Shown here piece by piece: positions 1-9,293 of a DNA stretch of 64,000 bases (the first letter of the stretch is position 1; the number at the start of each line of letters is the position of its first letter). The translations under genes and the position numbers were made by a program. The stretch spans positions 1-64,000 of the forward strand of contig CALJJQ010000011.1 of NCBI GenBank assembly GCA_937973965.1, in the 5' to 3' direction. Under the pieces are notes generated by a model. It did not search any database. It saw only the letters and a list, made by a program, of their open reading frames with translations, and had not been told where the DNA came from. This stretch comes from an uncultured Calothrix sp. (GTDB lineage: Bacteria > Cyanobacteriota > Cyanobacteriia > Cyanobacteriales > Nostocaceae).

Positions 1-87
1 CTAATACTTGCTACATATTAGGGGCTGTAACCGTTGATTATTCTAGTTTCATTTATTTCAAAGTACAAGAGAATTGATATAAGAAGA

Positions 88-213
88 TGTTTGTCAAGCA
101 TTAATTATCACTATTTTGGGACATGGGGTTATAAAGCTGATTTTCCTTCGAGAGTACAGACGCGACATGTCGCGTCTGTCCCCATTCCTAAAAACGATAA
201 TTCAAGAATTAAA
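88..213 (+). repeat. Dispersed repeat R1, copy 1, with a 24-bp perfect palindrome
   Basis: About 125 bp that recurs in opposite orientation at 43084-43207 with only scattered differences. The centre (156-179) is a perfect 24-bp palindrome with half ACAGACGCGACA. A short open frame crosses it but looks like nothing coding. It lies just downstream of the glycosyltransferase stop and may act as its terminator or be an inert mobile relic. Seen directly; function is inference. Confidence 0.8.
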
Positions 214-233
214 CAAGACATTTGAAACAATCT

Positions 234-1082
234 CTAAAATCTGATGATAAAAATATAAAAATATCTCAAAACACCATACAGCTTTCCCAAGGCAGTTTGC
301 GGCTTGATTGGCATCAACACCAAAGCATAAATTAATAAACGAATTAATCTCAACAATAAAATATAAGTCGGAGCATATCTTTTTAAAGTTAATAAATATC
401 CATAGGTACTATGGTGAATTTTCCGAAAAATATATTTATTGGTAATTGAGGATGGACGATGATAAATCACTATTTTTTTTGTGACATAAATTTTATATCC
501 AGCAAGAGCATAACGTCGGCAAAAATCAAAATCTTCGTAATACAAAAAATATGCTGGATCAAACTGGGGACATTGATGAAAATTCCGTAAATTAATAATC
601 AAACTACATCCCGATACCCAGTCACATTCTGCCAGATCCATATCCTTCAACAAATTCCCATGAGAAATTGCACCTGTCTGGGAATTAAAGAGACCTCCAG
701 CAAACCATATTTCCTGATTTGTTGTCTCCGTCATTGTTCCCAAAATTGATATGTCAGGATGTAAATCAAAAAAACTTTTAATTATATGCACAACATTATC
801 CTGAACATAGGTATCAGGGTTAATTATCCAGACAATTGCCTTATTTTCTCGCTTATAAATATATTCCAAACCTATATTACAACCACCGCCAAAGCCTAAA
901 TTTCCTGGTGATTCTAGCAGGATAATTGCATGATGTGTAGATAATTGCTTCATGCCATTATCCTGAGGAGAATTATTGACAACTACAACTTGATAGTCCC
1001 CATTAACAAATTTGTGGAAAGAGTTAATTAAATTCTGAATATATTCACTAGCATAGTAATTAACAATTAAAAAATAAACCAT
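234..1082 (-). CDS. Family 2 glycosyltransferase (rhamnosyltransferase-like)
   Basis: A 282-residue GT-A-fold glycosyltransferase, likely transferring a sugar from a nucleotide donor onto a growing surface polysaccharide or lipid-linked glycan at the cytoplasmic face. Visible landmarks are the N-terminal beta strand VYFLIVNYY, the segment NLGFGGGCNIG at residues 61-71 typical of rhamnosyltransferase-like GT2 proteins, the metal/nucleotide motif NPD at 88-90, and an acidic YEDFDFCRR motif in the second half. The C terminus (about 240-280) is hydrophobic and may anchor it to the membrane. It lies 37 bp downstream of a sugar-1-phosphate nucleotidyltransferase on the same strand, so the pair is probably one transcript. 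Acceptor and sugar cannot be deduced. Confidence 0.85.
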   Translation of the reverse strand: MVYFLIVNYYASEYIQNLINSFHKFVNGDYQVVVVNNSPQDNGMKQLSTHHAIILLESPGNLGFGGGCNIGLEYIYKRENKAIVWIINPDTYVQDNVVHIIKSFFDLHPDISILGTMTETTNQEIWFAGGLFNSQTGAISHGNLLKDMDLAECDWVSGCSLIINLRNFHQCPQFDPAYFLYYEDFDFCRRYALAGYKIYVTKKIVIYHRPSSITNKYIFRKIHHSTYGYLLTLKRYAPTYILLLRLIRLLIYALVLMPIKPQTALGKLYGVLRYFYIFIIRF

Positions 1083-1119
1083 TGAAAAAATGACAAATAA
1101 TTAAAATCAAAATATACCA

Positions 1120-2196
1120 TCACGTTAATTCAATTTGACAATCATCACCAATCATAAACCTTAATGCTTTCGGACGACGAGATGCAGCACCTAATATAGC
1201 CCTTTGACCAACTACACTATCTATAATACGTTGATGGATACGAGAAATTTTTGCCGATTCTAAAATCACACTATGTTCTAAATCAGTTTCAATTAAAACC
1301 ACATTATCGGCAATACTTGTATAAGGACCAATAAAGCAATTCTCTAAATAACAATTTTTGCCAATCACCACCGGACCCCGAATTGTCGAATTAATAATCT
1401 GGGAACCTTCACCAATACTCACCCGACCAATAATTTGACTCCGGGAATCCGTTTGTACTTCCACCTGCTTCTCTAAATAGGTATCCAAAATCAAACGGTT
1501 CGCTTCCAATAAATCATCCTTTTTCCCCGTATCTAACCACCATCCCTCTAACTGACAAGCTGTCACCTGCTTCTGATTATCAATCAAACATTGGATTGCA
1601 TCGGTGATTTCCAGCTCACCCCGTAAAGAAGGCTTAATTTGCGCGATCGCATCATGTATCGTTGCGGCAAAAAAGTAAACACCCACCAAAGCCAAATTAG
1701 ATGGAGGATGTTTCGGCTTTTCTACCAAATTAATTACATTTCCATCCCCATCGATTTGCGCAACACCAAAAGCAGTGGGATTTTCCACATAGCGCAACAA
1801 AATCAATGCATCCGGTTGCTTTTCAATAAACTGAGCTAAAAATAACTTTAAATCCCCTTGCTGAATCAAATTATCCCCTAAATACATCACAAACGGCGAA
1901 TCCCCCAAAAAAGGACGAGCAACCTTCACCGCGTGAGCAAGTCCAGCTGGTTCATCCTGCAAAATATACGTTATTTTCGCACCAAATAAACTTCCATTAC
2001 CGGTCTTATTTCGCACCTCTTCCCCAGTTTCCGGACTAATTACAATCCCAATATCGGTAATTCCTGCCGCCACCATTTCTTCAATTCCATACCATAAAAT
2101 TGGCTTATTTGCAACTGGAACAAGCTGTTTCGCTCCAGTATAAGTAAGTGGGCGTAATCTTGTACCTTTACCACCAGATAGAATTAGTGCTTTCAT
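1120..2196 (-). CDS. rfbA: Glucose-1-phosphate thymidylyltransferase, long form
   Basis: Makes dTDP-glucose (or a related NDP-sugar) from sugar 1-phosphate and NTP, the first step towards dTDP-rhamnose and other deoxysugars. The N terminus has the nucleotidyltransferase signature GGKGTRLRP (residues 8-16) followed by KP at 31-32, a metal-binding Asp in YLGDN (108) and EKPK (159-162). Residues from about 245 onward form left-handed beta-helix hexapeptide repeats (IIGRVSIGEGS, IGKNCYLEN), as in the long StrD/RmlA-like branch of about 355 residues; length here is 358. Upstream partner of the glycosyltransferase. A glucose-1-phosphate uridylyl or adenylyl specificity cannot be excluded from sequence alone. 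Confidence 0.88.
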   Translation of the reverse strand: MKALILSGGKGTRLRPLTYTGAKQLVPVANKPILWYGIEEMVAAGITDIGIVISPETGEEVRNKTGNGSLFGAKITYILQDEPAGLAHAVKVARPFLGDSPFVMYLGDNLIQQGDLKLFLAQFIEKQPDALILLRYVENPTAFGVAQIDGDGNVINLVEKPKHPPSNLALVGVYFFAATIHDAIAQIKPSLRGELEITDAIQCLIDNQKQVTACQLEGWWLDTGKKDDLLEANRLILDTYLEKQVEVQTDSRSQIIGRVSIGEGSQIINSTIRGPVVIGKNCYLENCFIGPYTSIADNVVLIETDLEHSVILESAKISRIHQRIIDSVVGQRAILGAASRRPKALRFMIGDDCQIELT

Positions 2197-2557
2197 CGGT
2201 TTAACTGTAATTGTGAGTTGCTGGGATGGAAAATAATAGGGGAGTAGCCGTCATGTACTGTGTACACTAGGACGGATGAAAGTTGTTTTCCCCCACTCCC
2301 TACGCCCTTCGGGTACGCGCAGCATTGTCGTAGACTAGACGCGTAGCGTCTACACTTTCAAGTCAGAGAATCGTATGCGGAGCTTTATAATTATATATCT
2401 CAGTATTTACGCATTATTGAGTATTCCCATTCCCAATTCCCCATTTTCCACCTAGATGTATTAAAAACTTGTAGACAAATGAAATCTTTACTGTAGAATC
2501 AAAACCAACTTCCAACGTATAAAATACTTATTTTTGGGGGGTAGGCTTATTAATCCT
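2197..2557. other. Divergent spacer rfbA/murA with repeat fragments
   Basis: Holds the promoters of both divergent genes. Around 2285-2355 it contains cyanobacterial spacer repeats: a 'cccactccctac' filler, the unit TGTCGTAGACTAG also found in the R2 repeats at about 4060 and 51515, and a short palindrome ACGCGTAGCGT. No gene is visible. Confidence 0.6.
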
Positions 2558-3931
2558 GTGAGCAGTTTAGCAGATGCCAAGCTGACACCCGATGCAGACT
2601 CCGAGGTCTTGCAAATTTCGGGAGGGCATCCATTGCACGGTCACGTCAGAATCAGTGGGGCAAAAAATTCCGCACTGGTTATTATGGCTGGTGCCCTATT
2701 ATGTGGTGATGATTGTCGCATCCGCAATGTGCCCTTACTGGCAGATGTGGAGAAGATGGGACAGGTACTGAGTTCCCTGGGGGTTCACATAGAACGCCAC
2801 GGGGAAACTCTCGATATTAACGCCAAGGATTTTTGCAGTTCCAAAGCACCATACGAATTGGTGACACAACTACGGGCAAGTTTTTTCGCCATTGGTCCAA
2901 TTTTAGCCCGGTTAGGGGTGGCACAAATGCCTTTACCAGGTGGTTGTGCAATTGGAGCGCGTCCCGTAGACCTGCATGTACGTGGACTACAGGCAATGGG
3001 GGCAGAGGTACAAATCGAACATGGAATTTGTAATGCATTTGTCCCCGGTATTAGCCGACGACTCAAAGGGGCAAAAATCTACTTGGATATGCCAAGTGTG
3101 GGTGCAACGGAAACCCTAATGATGGCAGCAGTTTTAGCTGAAGGCGAAACAATTATTGAAAACGCAGCCCGAGAACCAGAAGTGGTCGATTTAGCCAACT
3201 TCTGTATTTCCATGGGAGCAAAAATTCAAGGGGCAGGTAGCAGTACAATTACAATTAATGGTGTTACCCAACTTCACGGTACAGATTATACAATCATTCC
3301 CGACCGGATTGAAACTGGAACTTTTATGATTGCGGCTGCCATTACCCGCTCCGAATTATTGTTATCCCCGGTTGCACCAGACCACTTGATTCCTGTGATT
3401 GCCAAGTTGCAGGAAGTCGGAGTATCAATTACTGAAGAAACTGCTGATTGTTTGCGGGTTCTGCCAGCAGAACATCTACGTGCAACCAATATAGATACTT
3501 TGCCCCATCCAGGCTTTCCGACGGATATGCAAGCACCGTTTATGTCTCTACTAACCTTAGCGGAAGGTGACAGCATTATTAACGAGACGGTGTTTGAAAA
3601 TCGTTTGCGTCACGCATCGGAGTTAAACCGCTTAGGTGCGGATATTCGTGTTAAGGGTAATACAGCCTTTGTCAAGGGAGTATCCCATTTATCTGGTGCG
3701 CCAGTTTTAGGAACGGATTTGCGTGCGGCTGCGGCATTAGTTGTAGCGGGTTTAGCAGCAAGTGGAACAACGACAATTCAAGGCTTACGCTTTCTCGACC
3801 GAGGATATGACCGTCTTGATTTGAAGTTACAACAGCTAGGGGCTAAAGTTAAACGCGTTAGCGAAATTATTAATAGTCCCAATGGAGGTAGTAACGGGGT
3901 GGTATCACCAGAATCTGTAATCACTTCTTAA
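2558..3931 (+). CDS. murA: UDP-N-acetylglucosamine 1-carboxyvinyltransferase
   Basis: Catalyses the first committed step of peptidoglycan synthesis in the cytoplasm, moving enolpyruvate from phosphoenolpyruvate to UDP-GlcNAc. Family hallmarks: [12 protein letters not shown] near the N terminus, and the catalytic loop [15 protein letters not shown] containing the nucleophilic, fosfomycin-target Cys (about residue 130 from this start). GTG at 2558 is preferred over the TTG at 2534, because the upstream residues are not family-like and a G-rich tract at 2536-2544 can act as ribosome site; neither start is certain. Length (about 457) is slightly longer than the enterobacterial enzyme because of N- and C-terminal tails usual in cyanobacteria. 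A hairpin with T tract follows. Confidence 0.95.
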   Translation: MSSLADAKLTPDADSEVLQISGGHPLHGHVRISGAKNSALVIMAGALLCGDDCRIRNVPLLADVEKMGQVLSSLGVHIERHGETLDINAKDFCSSKAPYELVTQLRASFFAIGPILARLGVAQMPLPGGCAIGARPVDLHVRGLQAMGAEVQIEHGICNAFVPGISRRLKGAKIYLDMPSVGATETLMMAAVLAEGETIIENAAREPEVVDLANFCISMGAKIQGAGSSTITINGVTQLHGTDYTIIPDRIETGTFMIAAAITRSELLLSPVAPDHLIPVIAKLQEVGVSITEETADCLRVLPAEHLRATNIDTLPHPGFPTDMQAPFMSLLTLAEGDSIINETVFENRLRHASELNRLGADIRVKGNTAFVKGVSHLSGAPVLGTDLRAAAALVVAGLAASGTTTIQGLRFLDRGYDRLDLKLQQLGAKVKRVSEIINSPNGGSNGVVSPESVITS

Positions 3932-3967
3932 AAATCCTGGTTATCGGGATTGTAACTACCTAATTAG

Positions 3968-3991
3968 AGCCTGCATCAGTGGGCTTTTTTT
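3968..3991 (+). terminator. Candidate Rho-independent terminator of murA
   Basis: A short stem AGCC/GGCT (3968-3971 with 3982-3985), extendable by wobble pairs, is followed by a run of seven T. It lies 36 bp after the murA stop. The short stem keeps confidence moderate. Confidence 0.5.
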
Positions 3992-4007
3992 GTTGCTCTG
4001 GGACTCC

Positions 4008-4091
4008 TGCTTTGTCCCATTAATTTTGATGGGTGAAGAAAGGCACGTAGTAGCGCTAGTCTACGACAAACCTGTGGGTATAGCGCCTATA
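4008..4091 (+). repeat. Dispersed repeat R2, copy 1
   Basis: About 84 bp containing CGTAGTAGCGCTAGTCTACG. The same sequence occurs inverted at 51493-51577 with a handful of differences. It fills the convergent spacer between murA and the DUF2227 gene; no coding potential. Confidence 0.8.
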
Positions 4092-4249
4092 CAGTATAAG
4101 TTTGGAGCTAGAGCCACAACTACAAACCCCTCATAACTCTGCTCCAGGTGGAAGCAGAATCATGGTTTATACGATTTCATGAAAATTTTGACACATTTTC
4201 GACTCCCCTGGAGACGACCCACTAAATCAATCCACAATCTAAAATGGTT

Positions 4250-4873
4250 TTACTTTCGGTTTGGTGGCTTCAAACGGGAATACTTTGTGCTGGTTAGGGT
4301 TTTCCTACTTGTAAGTCTTCCTGTCACCCGTTTTTGCTTATTTTTATCCGGTAATAGTCCTTTTATACCCTTTTTTTGCAACCGTTTAATCGCTGAACTA
4401 GTCCAATCGCTAACGTAATGACTCATTGCCCCAAATTCTAACCCCCAAAATCCGGCTAGAATTTCCCAACGATAGCTATCCATGAGCAACAAAGCCATAT
4501 TCCCCACTTCACGCCACTTTAACTCCCAATTAGCAAACTTTTCCGCTACCAGCAGCGCCAAGAAGACAAACACACACACAATCGTCGCAAAATAGAGAAT
4601 CCTCACCGTCGTCCCAATCAACGGTCCATGAGACAAAATCGAACGATGGCGTAAACTTCTTTGGTAGGGCAACCAAATCCAGCGCAATATTCCCCAGCGT
4701 TTATATTGAATCGAATATATATCCAAATCGGGGCCAAACATCAACCCACCAAACAAAAAACCAGCCGCAACCAGCAATGTTAATTTGGTGCTGCGAGTGT
4801 ACCAAAGGCTCAATCCCGCTACAATTGGCAATGTCCAAAGGGTAATCCGGTCGTGGGTACGGCCTAGGGGCAT
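4250..4873 (-). CDS. DUF2227 family membrane protein (putative metal-binding hydrolase)
   Basis: 207 residues, conserved in cyanobacteria. The arrangement of His and Asp residues resembles YdjM-type membrane-bound metal-dependent hydrolases: H7-D8, GPDLD at 47-51, RHRSILSHGP at 75-84 and a later SHYVSDW. Three or four hydrophobic segments (about 15-45, 85-110 and 140-155) suggest an integral membrane protein. Substrate unknown. It converges with murA; the tRNA-Val gene lies upstream on the other strand. The family is recognised with fair confidence; the enzymatic role is inference. Confidence 0.75.
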   Translation of the reverse strand: MPLGRTHDRITLWTLPIVAGLSLWYTRSTKLTLLVAAGFLFGGLMFGPDLDIYSIQYKRWGILRWIWLPYQRSLRHRSILSHGPLIGTTVRILYFATIVCVFVFLALLVAEKFANWELKWREVGNMALLLMDSYRWEILAGFWGLEFGAMSHYVSDWTSSAIKRLQKKGIKGLLPDKNKQKRVTGRLTSRKTLTSTKYSRLKPPNRK

Positions 4874-5043
4874 AGGAGTAAAAGCTGAGTCTTGCGCCCT
4901 CAGTCGCGAATAGGTATAAAGTTCAGTATAAAAGCTAGTGCCTAATTATAGGAAAAATTTTTTTCCAAAAATAGTAGCGCGATTAGCAAAGTTCTGCTAT
5001 ATTAAATAATCGTTGAGCAGTTAACTAAAGCGGCGAAACAAAC

Positions 5044-5116
5044 GGACGGTTAGCTCAGTTGGTAGAGCTCCTGCCTTACAAGCAGGCTGTCACAAGTTCG
5101 AGTCTTGTACCGTCCA
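5044..5116 (+). tRNA. tRNA-Val (anticodon UAC)
   Basis: Complete cloverleaf of 73 nt: acceptor GGACGGT pairs with ACCGTCC, D arm GCTCAGTTGGTAGAGC, anticodon stem CCTGC/GCAGG with loop CTTACAA giving anticodon TAC, and T arm ACAAG-TTCGAGT-CTTGT. Discriminator base A at 5116; CCA is not encoded. Confidence 0.97.
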
Positions 5117-5177
5117 TTGCATTTAAGGGGTTATAGCATAAGTGTGCTAGCTAAATGGCTTACCAAACTCATCTTTT

Positions 5178-5340
5178 TTAGCTCGATACTTGCTTAAAAG
5201 TGAAAATAGCACGATAGGATTGAGCAACTAAATCGGCATTACATTGTTGCGGGATGATAATCCAATTTGCATAGGCTGAAACTTGTGTTAAATCAAGAAG
5301 AATTTCTGCCCATAGACTAAAATCATCCCTTGATTATGCA
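5178..5340 (-). pseudogene. Possible remnant of an unidentified protein gene
   Basis: The minus strand encodes about 50 residues without interruption, containing DDFSLWAEILLDL and QVSAYANWIIIP and ending at the stop 5178-5180. An in-frame TAA sits just before DDF, and no start codon or upstream domain is evident. The composition is protein-like, but I do not recognise the family. Could be chance; the rest of the spacer up to 5663 holds nothing convincing. Confidence 0.25.
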
Positions 5341-5663
5341 ACGCCACTAAATCGGTGTATCCATTTAACTTTTGATTGCGATCGCATAAACTTTTATTAG
5401 AGGTTGTTTTAAAAGCTCTACAGCGTATCTTTCACGACTCATCTACTGAAAAACTGCTAGGAGAGAATCGGGTTTTTGGATTTGCGATTCCCATCCCTGA
5501 GTATCACTTAAGGCTTAAGCAGATACTTTTCAAACATCCTCTTAATCCTCTCCCCGTTTATGGGGTTATTCGTCAACCGGATCTTTCTCAAGACAGGGAG
5601 AGGTTTGGAGAAGAGTTGTATAATTTGTATAATTTGAGTTCTACACGGAACCGCTTGGATACC

Positions 5664-6446
5664 CTAATATTGACGATTATCTACTTCCTGCTTTAACCGT
5701 TTGAAAATATTAAATAAACCAATTCCCAATTTTTTTCCGGTTTGGGTGACAGGAGCAAAGGGACAGCGTTTTGTATCTGCTGCACCATTGACTTTACCAC
5801 CAGCAGTCAGTTTATCCAAAAAGAGACCATTATCAAAATAATGTTCCATTTTGGTAATTTTCAAATTATCCGTCACATGGGCAACAGTTGTACCAATAAT
5901 TTCCACCACCTCACCAGTAGGGGCAAAACCCTTGTACTCCCCCTGAAAATGTCCCCAATGTCGCCATTTAAAGGTGACAATTGGTGGTCCAGAATAGACT
6001 TCTAACACCTCCCAGGGAAAACCTTGAGGAAAGCAAGAATGGAATAGCTCGTGGGAAGACTCAAAAGTTTCTTCTGAAGACTTATAAAACTCCGAATCAC
6101 CCATAAACACATTGTAGGTTCCCTTTTGTCCCACTTCCGTTGCAGTGTATTCTCTTCCCCCATTGGTACTAATCCGAAATTGCTCGTTGACAACCGAAAG
6201 CCACTGTTGGGGGTTAGTTTTAAAAGATACCTCCATTTCAAAAGTGCGTACCAGATTTTGTACCAAAGCTTCTAGGGAACCTTCCCCATGGCTACAAATA
6301 CTTTCCTTCGCTAAATTTTCTTTGGAACGGGTATAGTCAGGAACTTTACCATTACGCCATTCCACATTTGCTTGGGCACTATATTTAATTACCGTATCAC
6401 GGTCTTGAACCCAAAGCGGCAAATTATTGGTGTTGTTCGTACTCAT
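5664..6446 (-). CDS. SnoaL-like / pathogenesis-related family protein
   Basis: About 260 residues. The segment PPIVTFKWRHWGHFQG-YKGFAPTGE, then a stretch on H-V-x-D-N-L-K-I, matches the cystatin-like alpha+beta barrel of SnoaL-type proteins, and in particular the 'pathogen-related protein' group shared by plants and cyanobacteria. The biochemical role of that group is not established; polyketide-cyclase-type chemistry is only structural analogy. The ATG at 6446 is preferred to a TTG six codons upstream; neither has a good ribosome site. The gene lies downstream of pdxJ on the same strand (81 bp gap). Confidence 0.7.
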   Translation of the reverse strand: MSTNNTNNLPLWVQDRDTVIKYSAQANVEWRNGKVPDYTRSKENLAKESICSHGEGSLEALVQNLVRTFEMEVSFKTNPQQWLSVVNEQFRISTNGGREYTATEVGQKGTYNVFMGDSEFYKSSEETFESSHELFHSCFPQGFPWEVLEVYSGPPIVTFKWRHWGHFQGEYKGFAPTGEVVEIIGTTVAHVTDNLKITKMEHYFDNGLFLDKLTAGGKVNGAADTKRCPFAPVTQTGKKLGIGLFNIFKRLKQEVDNRQY

Positions 6447-6527
6447 ACAAAAACTCGATTTCAAAGTATGTGGATCGAGATTTGCGCACAGATTCCCTTT
6501 TTTTGTTAACAGTCAACCGTTAACCAA

Positions 6528-7253
6528 TTAAAATTGACCACGAATAGCATCTTTCATTTCTCGTACAGCACGTTCCATCCCGACAAGTGCAGCGCGACTA
6601 ATAATCGTGTGACCAATATTTAACTCCTCCATACCTGGTAAACTAGCAATGGGATAAACATTCCAGTAGGTTAAACCATGCCCTGCATTGATGCGTAAAC
6701 CTGCCTTAATAGCTAAATTACACCCATTAGCCAGATAATCTAGTTCCTGTTGACGACTAATTTCGTCCCTTGCTTCCGCATACTTACCGGTATGGAGTTC
6801 AATAAACTTAGCTTGTGTGATGGCAGAGGCTTCAATTTGTGAAGGTTCCGCATCGATAAATAGGCTGACAGGGATACCGACATCTTGTAACTGTCCCACA
6901 ACCTCCTTCATTTTAGCAAGCTGTCCAGCCACATCCAACCCACCTTCAGTCGTTATTTCCTCACGTTTTTCCGGTACAAGGGTGACATAATCTGGTTTAA
7001 TATCCAGTGCGATCGCCACCATTTCTGGAGTTGCTGCCATCTCCAAGTTTAAATGGGTACGCACCGTTTGTCGCAAAATCCGCACATCCCGGTCTTGGAT
7101 ATGTCGTCGGTCTTCCCGGAGATGGACAGTAATTCCATCTGCACCCGCTAACTCGGCTAAAACTGCTGCTGCAACTGGGTCTGGTTCAACCGTTCTGCGA
7201 GCTTGACGAATCGTGGCAATATGGTCAATATTGACCCCAAGTGTTGGTGTCAC
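6528..7253 (-). CDS. pdxJ: Pyridoxine 5'-phosphate synthase
   Basis: Condenses 1-deoxyxylulose 5-phosphate with 3-amino-2-oxopropyl phosphate to pyridoxine 5'-phosphate, the last ring-forming step of DXP-dependent vitamin B6 synthesis. TIM-barrel landmarks: [14 protein letters not shown] at the N terminus, [13 protein letters not shown], and [10 protein letters not shown] near the end. Length about 241 is typical. The GTG at 7253 is chosen because it starts the protein at MTPTLGVN as in relatives and is preceded by GAGGAG; an upstream GTG at 7274 would add seven residues that read through that ribosome site. Confidence 0.95.
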   Translation of the reverse strand: MTPTLGVNIDHIATIRQARRTVEPDPVAAAVLAELAGADGITVHLREDRRHIQDRDVRILRQTVRTHLNLEMAATPEMVAIALDIKPDYVTLVPEKREEITTEGGLDVAGQLAKMKEVVGQLQDVGIPVSLFIDAEPSQIEASAITQAKFIELHTGKYAEARDEISRQQELDYLANGCNLAIKAGLRINAGHGLTYWNVYPIASLPGMEELNIGHTIISRAALVGMERAVREMKDAIRGQF

Positions 7254-7371
7254 CCTGATTTTCTCCTCAATCACAACTACTTCAGATTCTGTATTTTAGC
7301 AAACACAGAAGTCAGGTTTTGAATTAGACTATTTCACTGAATCGATCGGTATTATCAATTTGACTAATATG

Positions 7372-8343
7372 TTATTGGGAGATAGACTCTCTTTTCTCCT
7401 GTAATATTTGACGATTAAGTTGCTGTGGTGCAAGTACCATAGTTACTTCTGGGGTTTGGGTTTGGGTAAATAGGTGCAGAAATAATTTTGCGGTATTTTT
7501 GTTAATTTCATAGATTTTAGTATCAGTTTCATCCCCAATTAACTCCCAGGAATATCCCTGTTCAGTGAGGGTTTTAGTGTAAAATGCCATCACTTGGTCA
7601 ACAGAATCCGGTGTTTGCAGAATACTAATTTTGTCATTGGTTTTTGCGGTCTGTGTAGGTGCGATCGCAACACGGGATATTTGACTACGGGGATATTTGG
7701 GAAAATCTGGATATCCGGAAAATTCCAAACTGCTGAAATTAACGGGATTGGGTTTGCTGGGAGATGGAGAAGGTTTAGCGATCGCCACTGGTGTAGATGT
7801 TGGTGTGGGTTTTGGTTTTGCTGCTGTGGGAGTTGGTTGTGGTGTAGATGTTGGTGTGGGTTTTGGTTTTGCTGATGTGGGAGCTGGTTTGGGAGTAACT
7901 ACTGGTTTAACTGTAGGTTCGGTTTTTTTCTCGATTTTCCCTACTTTTTTCACTGTTGTAGTTGGAGATATTATTGGTGTGGGGACCGGTGGAGTGACTA
8001 CTGGTTGGGGAACTGGAACCTGGGAACTAATGATTACTTTTGCTCCAGTGGGGATGGATGGGAGGGAAGCAGAAACATTATCCCCAACAATTAGTTTTGC
8101 AGGTGTCTTTTTTTCCTGTTGAGCATATATTTCCCATTTAGGTGATTTGGGGATAACTTCAACTGGTTGGGGAGAGGGATTTGAATTTTCTGATTGAAAA
8201 TTATGTTGATCACCAAAAAAAGGAATAAATGACGAAACGGTATGAATAGTAATTGATGTCAACATTATCAACGACATTATTAAGATAATTTTACGCTTTA
8301 TTGGATACAAACGGGAAATGGAAAAGTTTTTTAATATATTCAT
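7372..8343 (-). CDS. Pro/Thr/Lys-rich membrane-anchored protein of unknown function
   Basis: About 323 residues. A single N-terminal hydrophobic segment (IILIMSLIMLTSITIH) follows basic residues, so the protein probably spans or is anchored in the inner membrane. The middle (about 130-200) is a low-complexity linker of KPTPTSTPQPTP-type units, including two near-identical blocks. The C-terminal 110 residues (from FSGYPDFPKYPRSQISR onward) form a small globular domain with a 'VDQVMAFYTKTLTEQGY' helix that I do not recognise. The linker resembles TonB-like periplasm-spanning regions, but no TonB C-terminal motif is present. ATG 8343 chosen over TTG 8373. The plus-strand Gly/Val-rich frame here is only its shadow. 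Confidence 0.7.
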   Translation of the reverse strand: MNILKNFSISRLYPIKRKIILIMSLIMLTSITIHTVSSFIPFFGDQHNFQSENSNPSPQPVEVIPKSPKWEIYAQQEKKTPAKLIVGDNVSASLPSIPTGAKVIISSQVPVPQPVVTPPVPTPIISPTTTVKKVGKIEKKTEPTVKPVVTPKPAPTSAKPKPTPTSTPQPTPTAAKPKPTPTSTPVAIAKPSPSPSKPNPVNFSSLEFSGYPDFPKYPRSQISRVAIAPTQTAKTNDKISILQTPDSVDQVMAFYTKTLTEQGYSWELIGDETDTKIYEINKNTAKLFLHLFTQTQTPEVTMVLAPQQLNRQILQEKRESISQ

Positions 8344-8446
8344 CTTGGGTGTAAAAAATAGATAGATATTCAACAGCCAAATCTAACGGTAGCTACACCC
8401 AATCCCATCAGTTGATATTTTCTTCAAGTGAAAATAATTGATCAGC

Positions 8447-8494
8447 AATTTCGTCGTAGTTTACTTACACGGGTAAGCTCACTACGATGAAATT
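8447..8494. repeat. Long imperfect hairpin upstream of the Pro-rich gene
   Basis: Outer arms 8447-8460 and 8481-8494 pair over 14 bp with one wobble (AATTTCGTCGTAGT against ACTACGATGAAATT). After a 3x3 internal loop, a second stem CTTAC/GTAAG closes on ACGG. It lies about 100 bp upstream of the Pro-rich gene start. No T tract follows, so it may be an RNA leader structure or a mobile relic. Confidence 0.55.
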
Positions 8495-9293
8495 TGAAAT
8501 TCACAAAAATCGCGTTTTTCCATGATTATGTGTTCATGGAGATATTTGTTCTTAAAACCCGTCTTCTAGCTAAGTAGGTGGGTCAGAAAAAACATAACTA
8601 TACCTTTGTAATTGTCAGGAGGTATAATAAAGCAATTTTAAGGATTTTGGATGCTGACGTTTTCGTGACTTAGCTAGCTTTATTTGTGCCAACCTAATTA
8701 CGGCTTGGGAAATTACAAAGTAAAATTACAAAATCTTAATATTTAGCCGAAGACTTTTACTCAAATTCTGATAATTTCAGAAAACCCCTGATATCCCCAT
8801 TTTGACTCTTGAACACACTTGAAAAAAAATATATATCGAAAGTAGTAACTCCAAAATGGAAATTTGTATTAGAGTAGGGGGTGTATCTTCTAGTTCACTA
8901 TAAGGCACACCTATTTTAGAAGAACCTACTTCATCCAACATTATAAAAGAGAAACCCCCTGAATCCAAGTATAGCTAGATTCAAGGGTGAATAATGTGGT
9001 AAGAAGCCCTAAGTATTCACGGTAAGTAAAAAAAACTAGACATCATGAGCATCAACAGTTTATAACTGTCTTTTGAAGACGACCGGCTTTTTTGAAGAGA
9101 CCGAAATAGCCTGTTTCCAATTAAATTAGACTAATCCTGGATTTCTCACGAGTAAGTTGTAAGCCTGGAGTGAGAGGTTGATTTTTCTTCTACTCCCTAT
9201 ACCCTGTGAGTTTTAGGGTTTTGTGAGAAATGCGGGTAGTAAGATTTGACGAAAATTAGGTAGAAATACGACCCTTCCCTGCTAAAGGGTAAA
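8495..9293. other. Gene-poor spacer before the pst operon 3' end
   Basis: About 800 bp without a convincing gene on either strand. Near 9141-9231 a 9-bp inverted repeat (ATTTCTCAC at 9141-9149, GTGAGAAAT at 9223-9231) brackets about 90 bp, possibly a small mobile relic. A tract at 9257-9290 (AGGTAGAAATACG onward) resembles one at about 21670. Short minus-strand frames here lack family-like sequence. Confidence 0.4.

Noticed and set aside
34-225. 63-codon plus-strand frame
   Set aside because: It runs through repeat R1, including its palindrome, and has no protein-like composition.
5376-5696. 106-codon plus-strand frame before the SnoaL-like gene
   Set aside because: No recognisable domain, no ribosome site, overlaps the end of the opposite gene; not supported.
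7697-8122. 141-codon Gly/Val-rich plus-strand frame
   Set aside because: It is the antisense of the Pro/Thr-rich linker in the minus-strand gene; the low complexity explains the open frame.
7372-8343. Reading the Pro-rich protein as TonB
   Set aside because: The linker is TonB-like, but the C-terminal TonB motif is absent and no ExbB/ExbD genes are adjacent.
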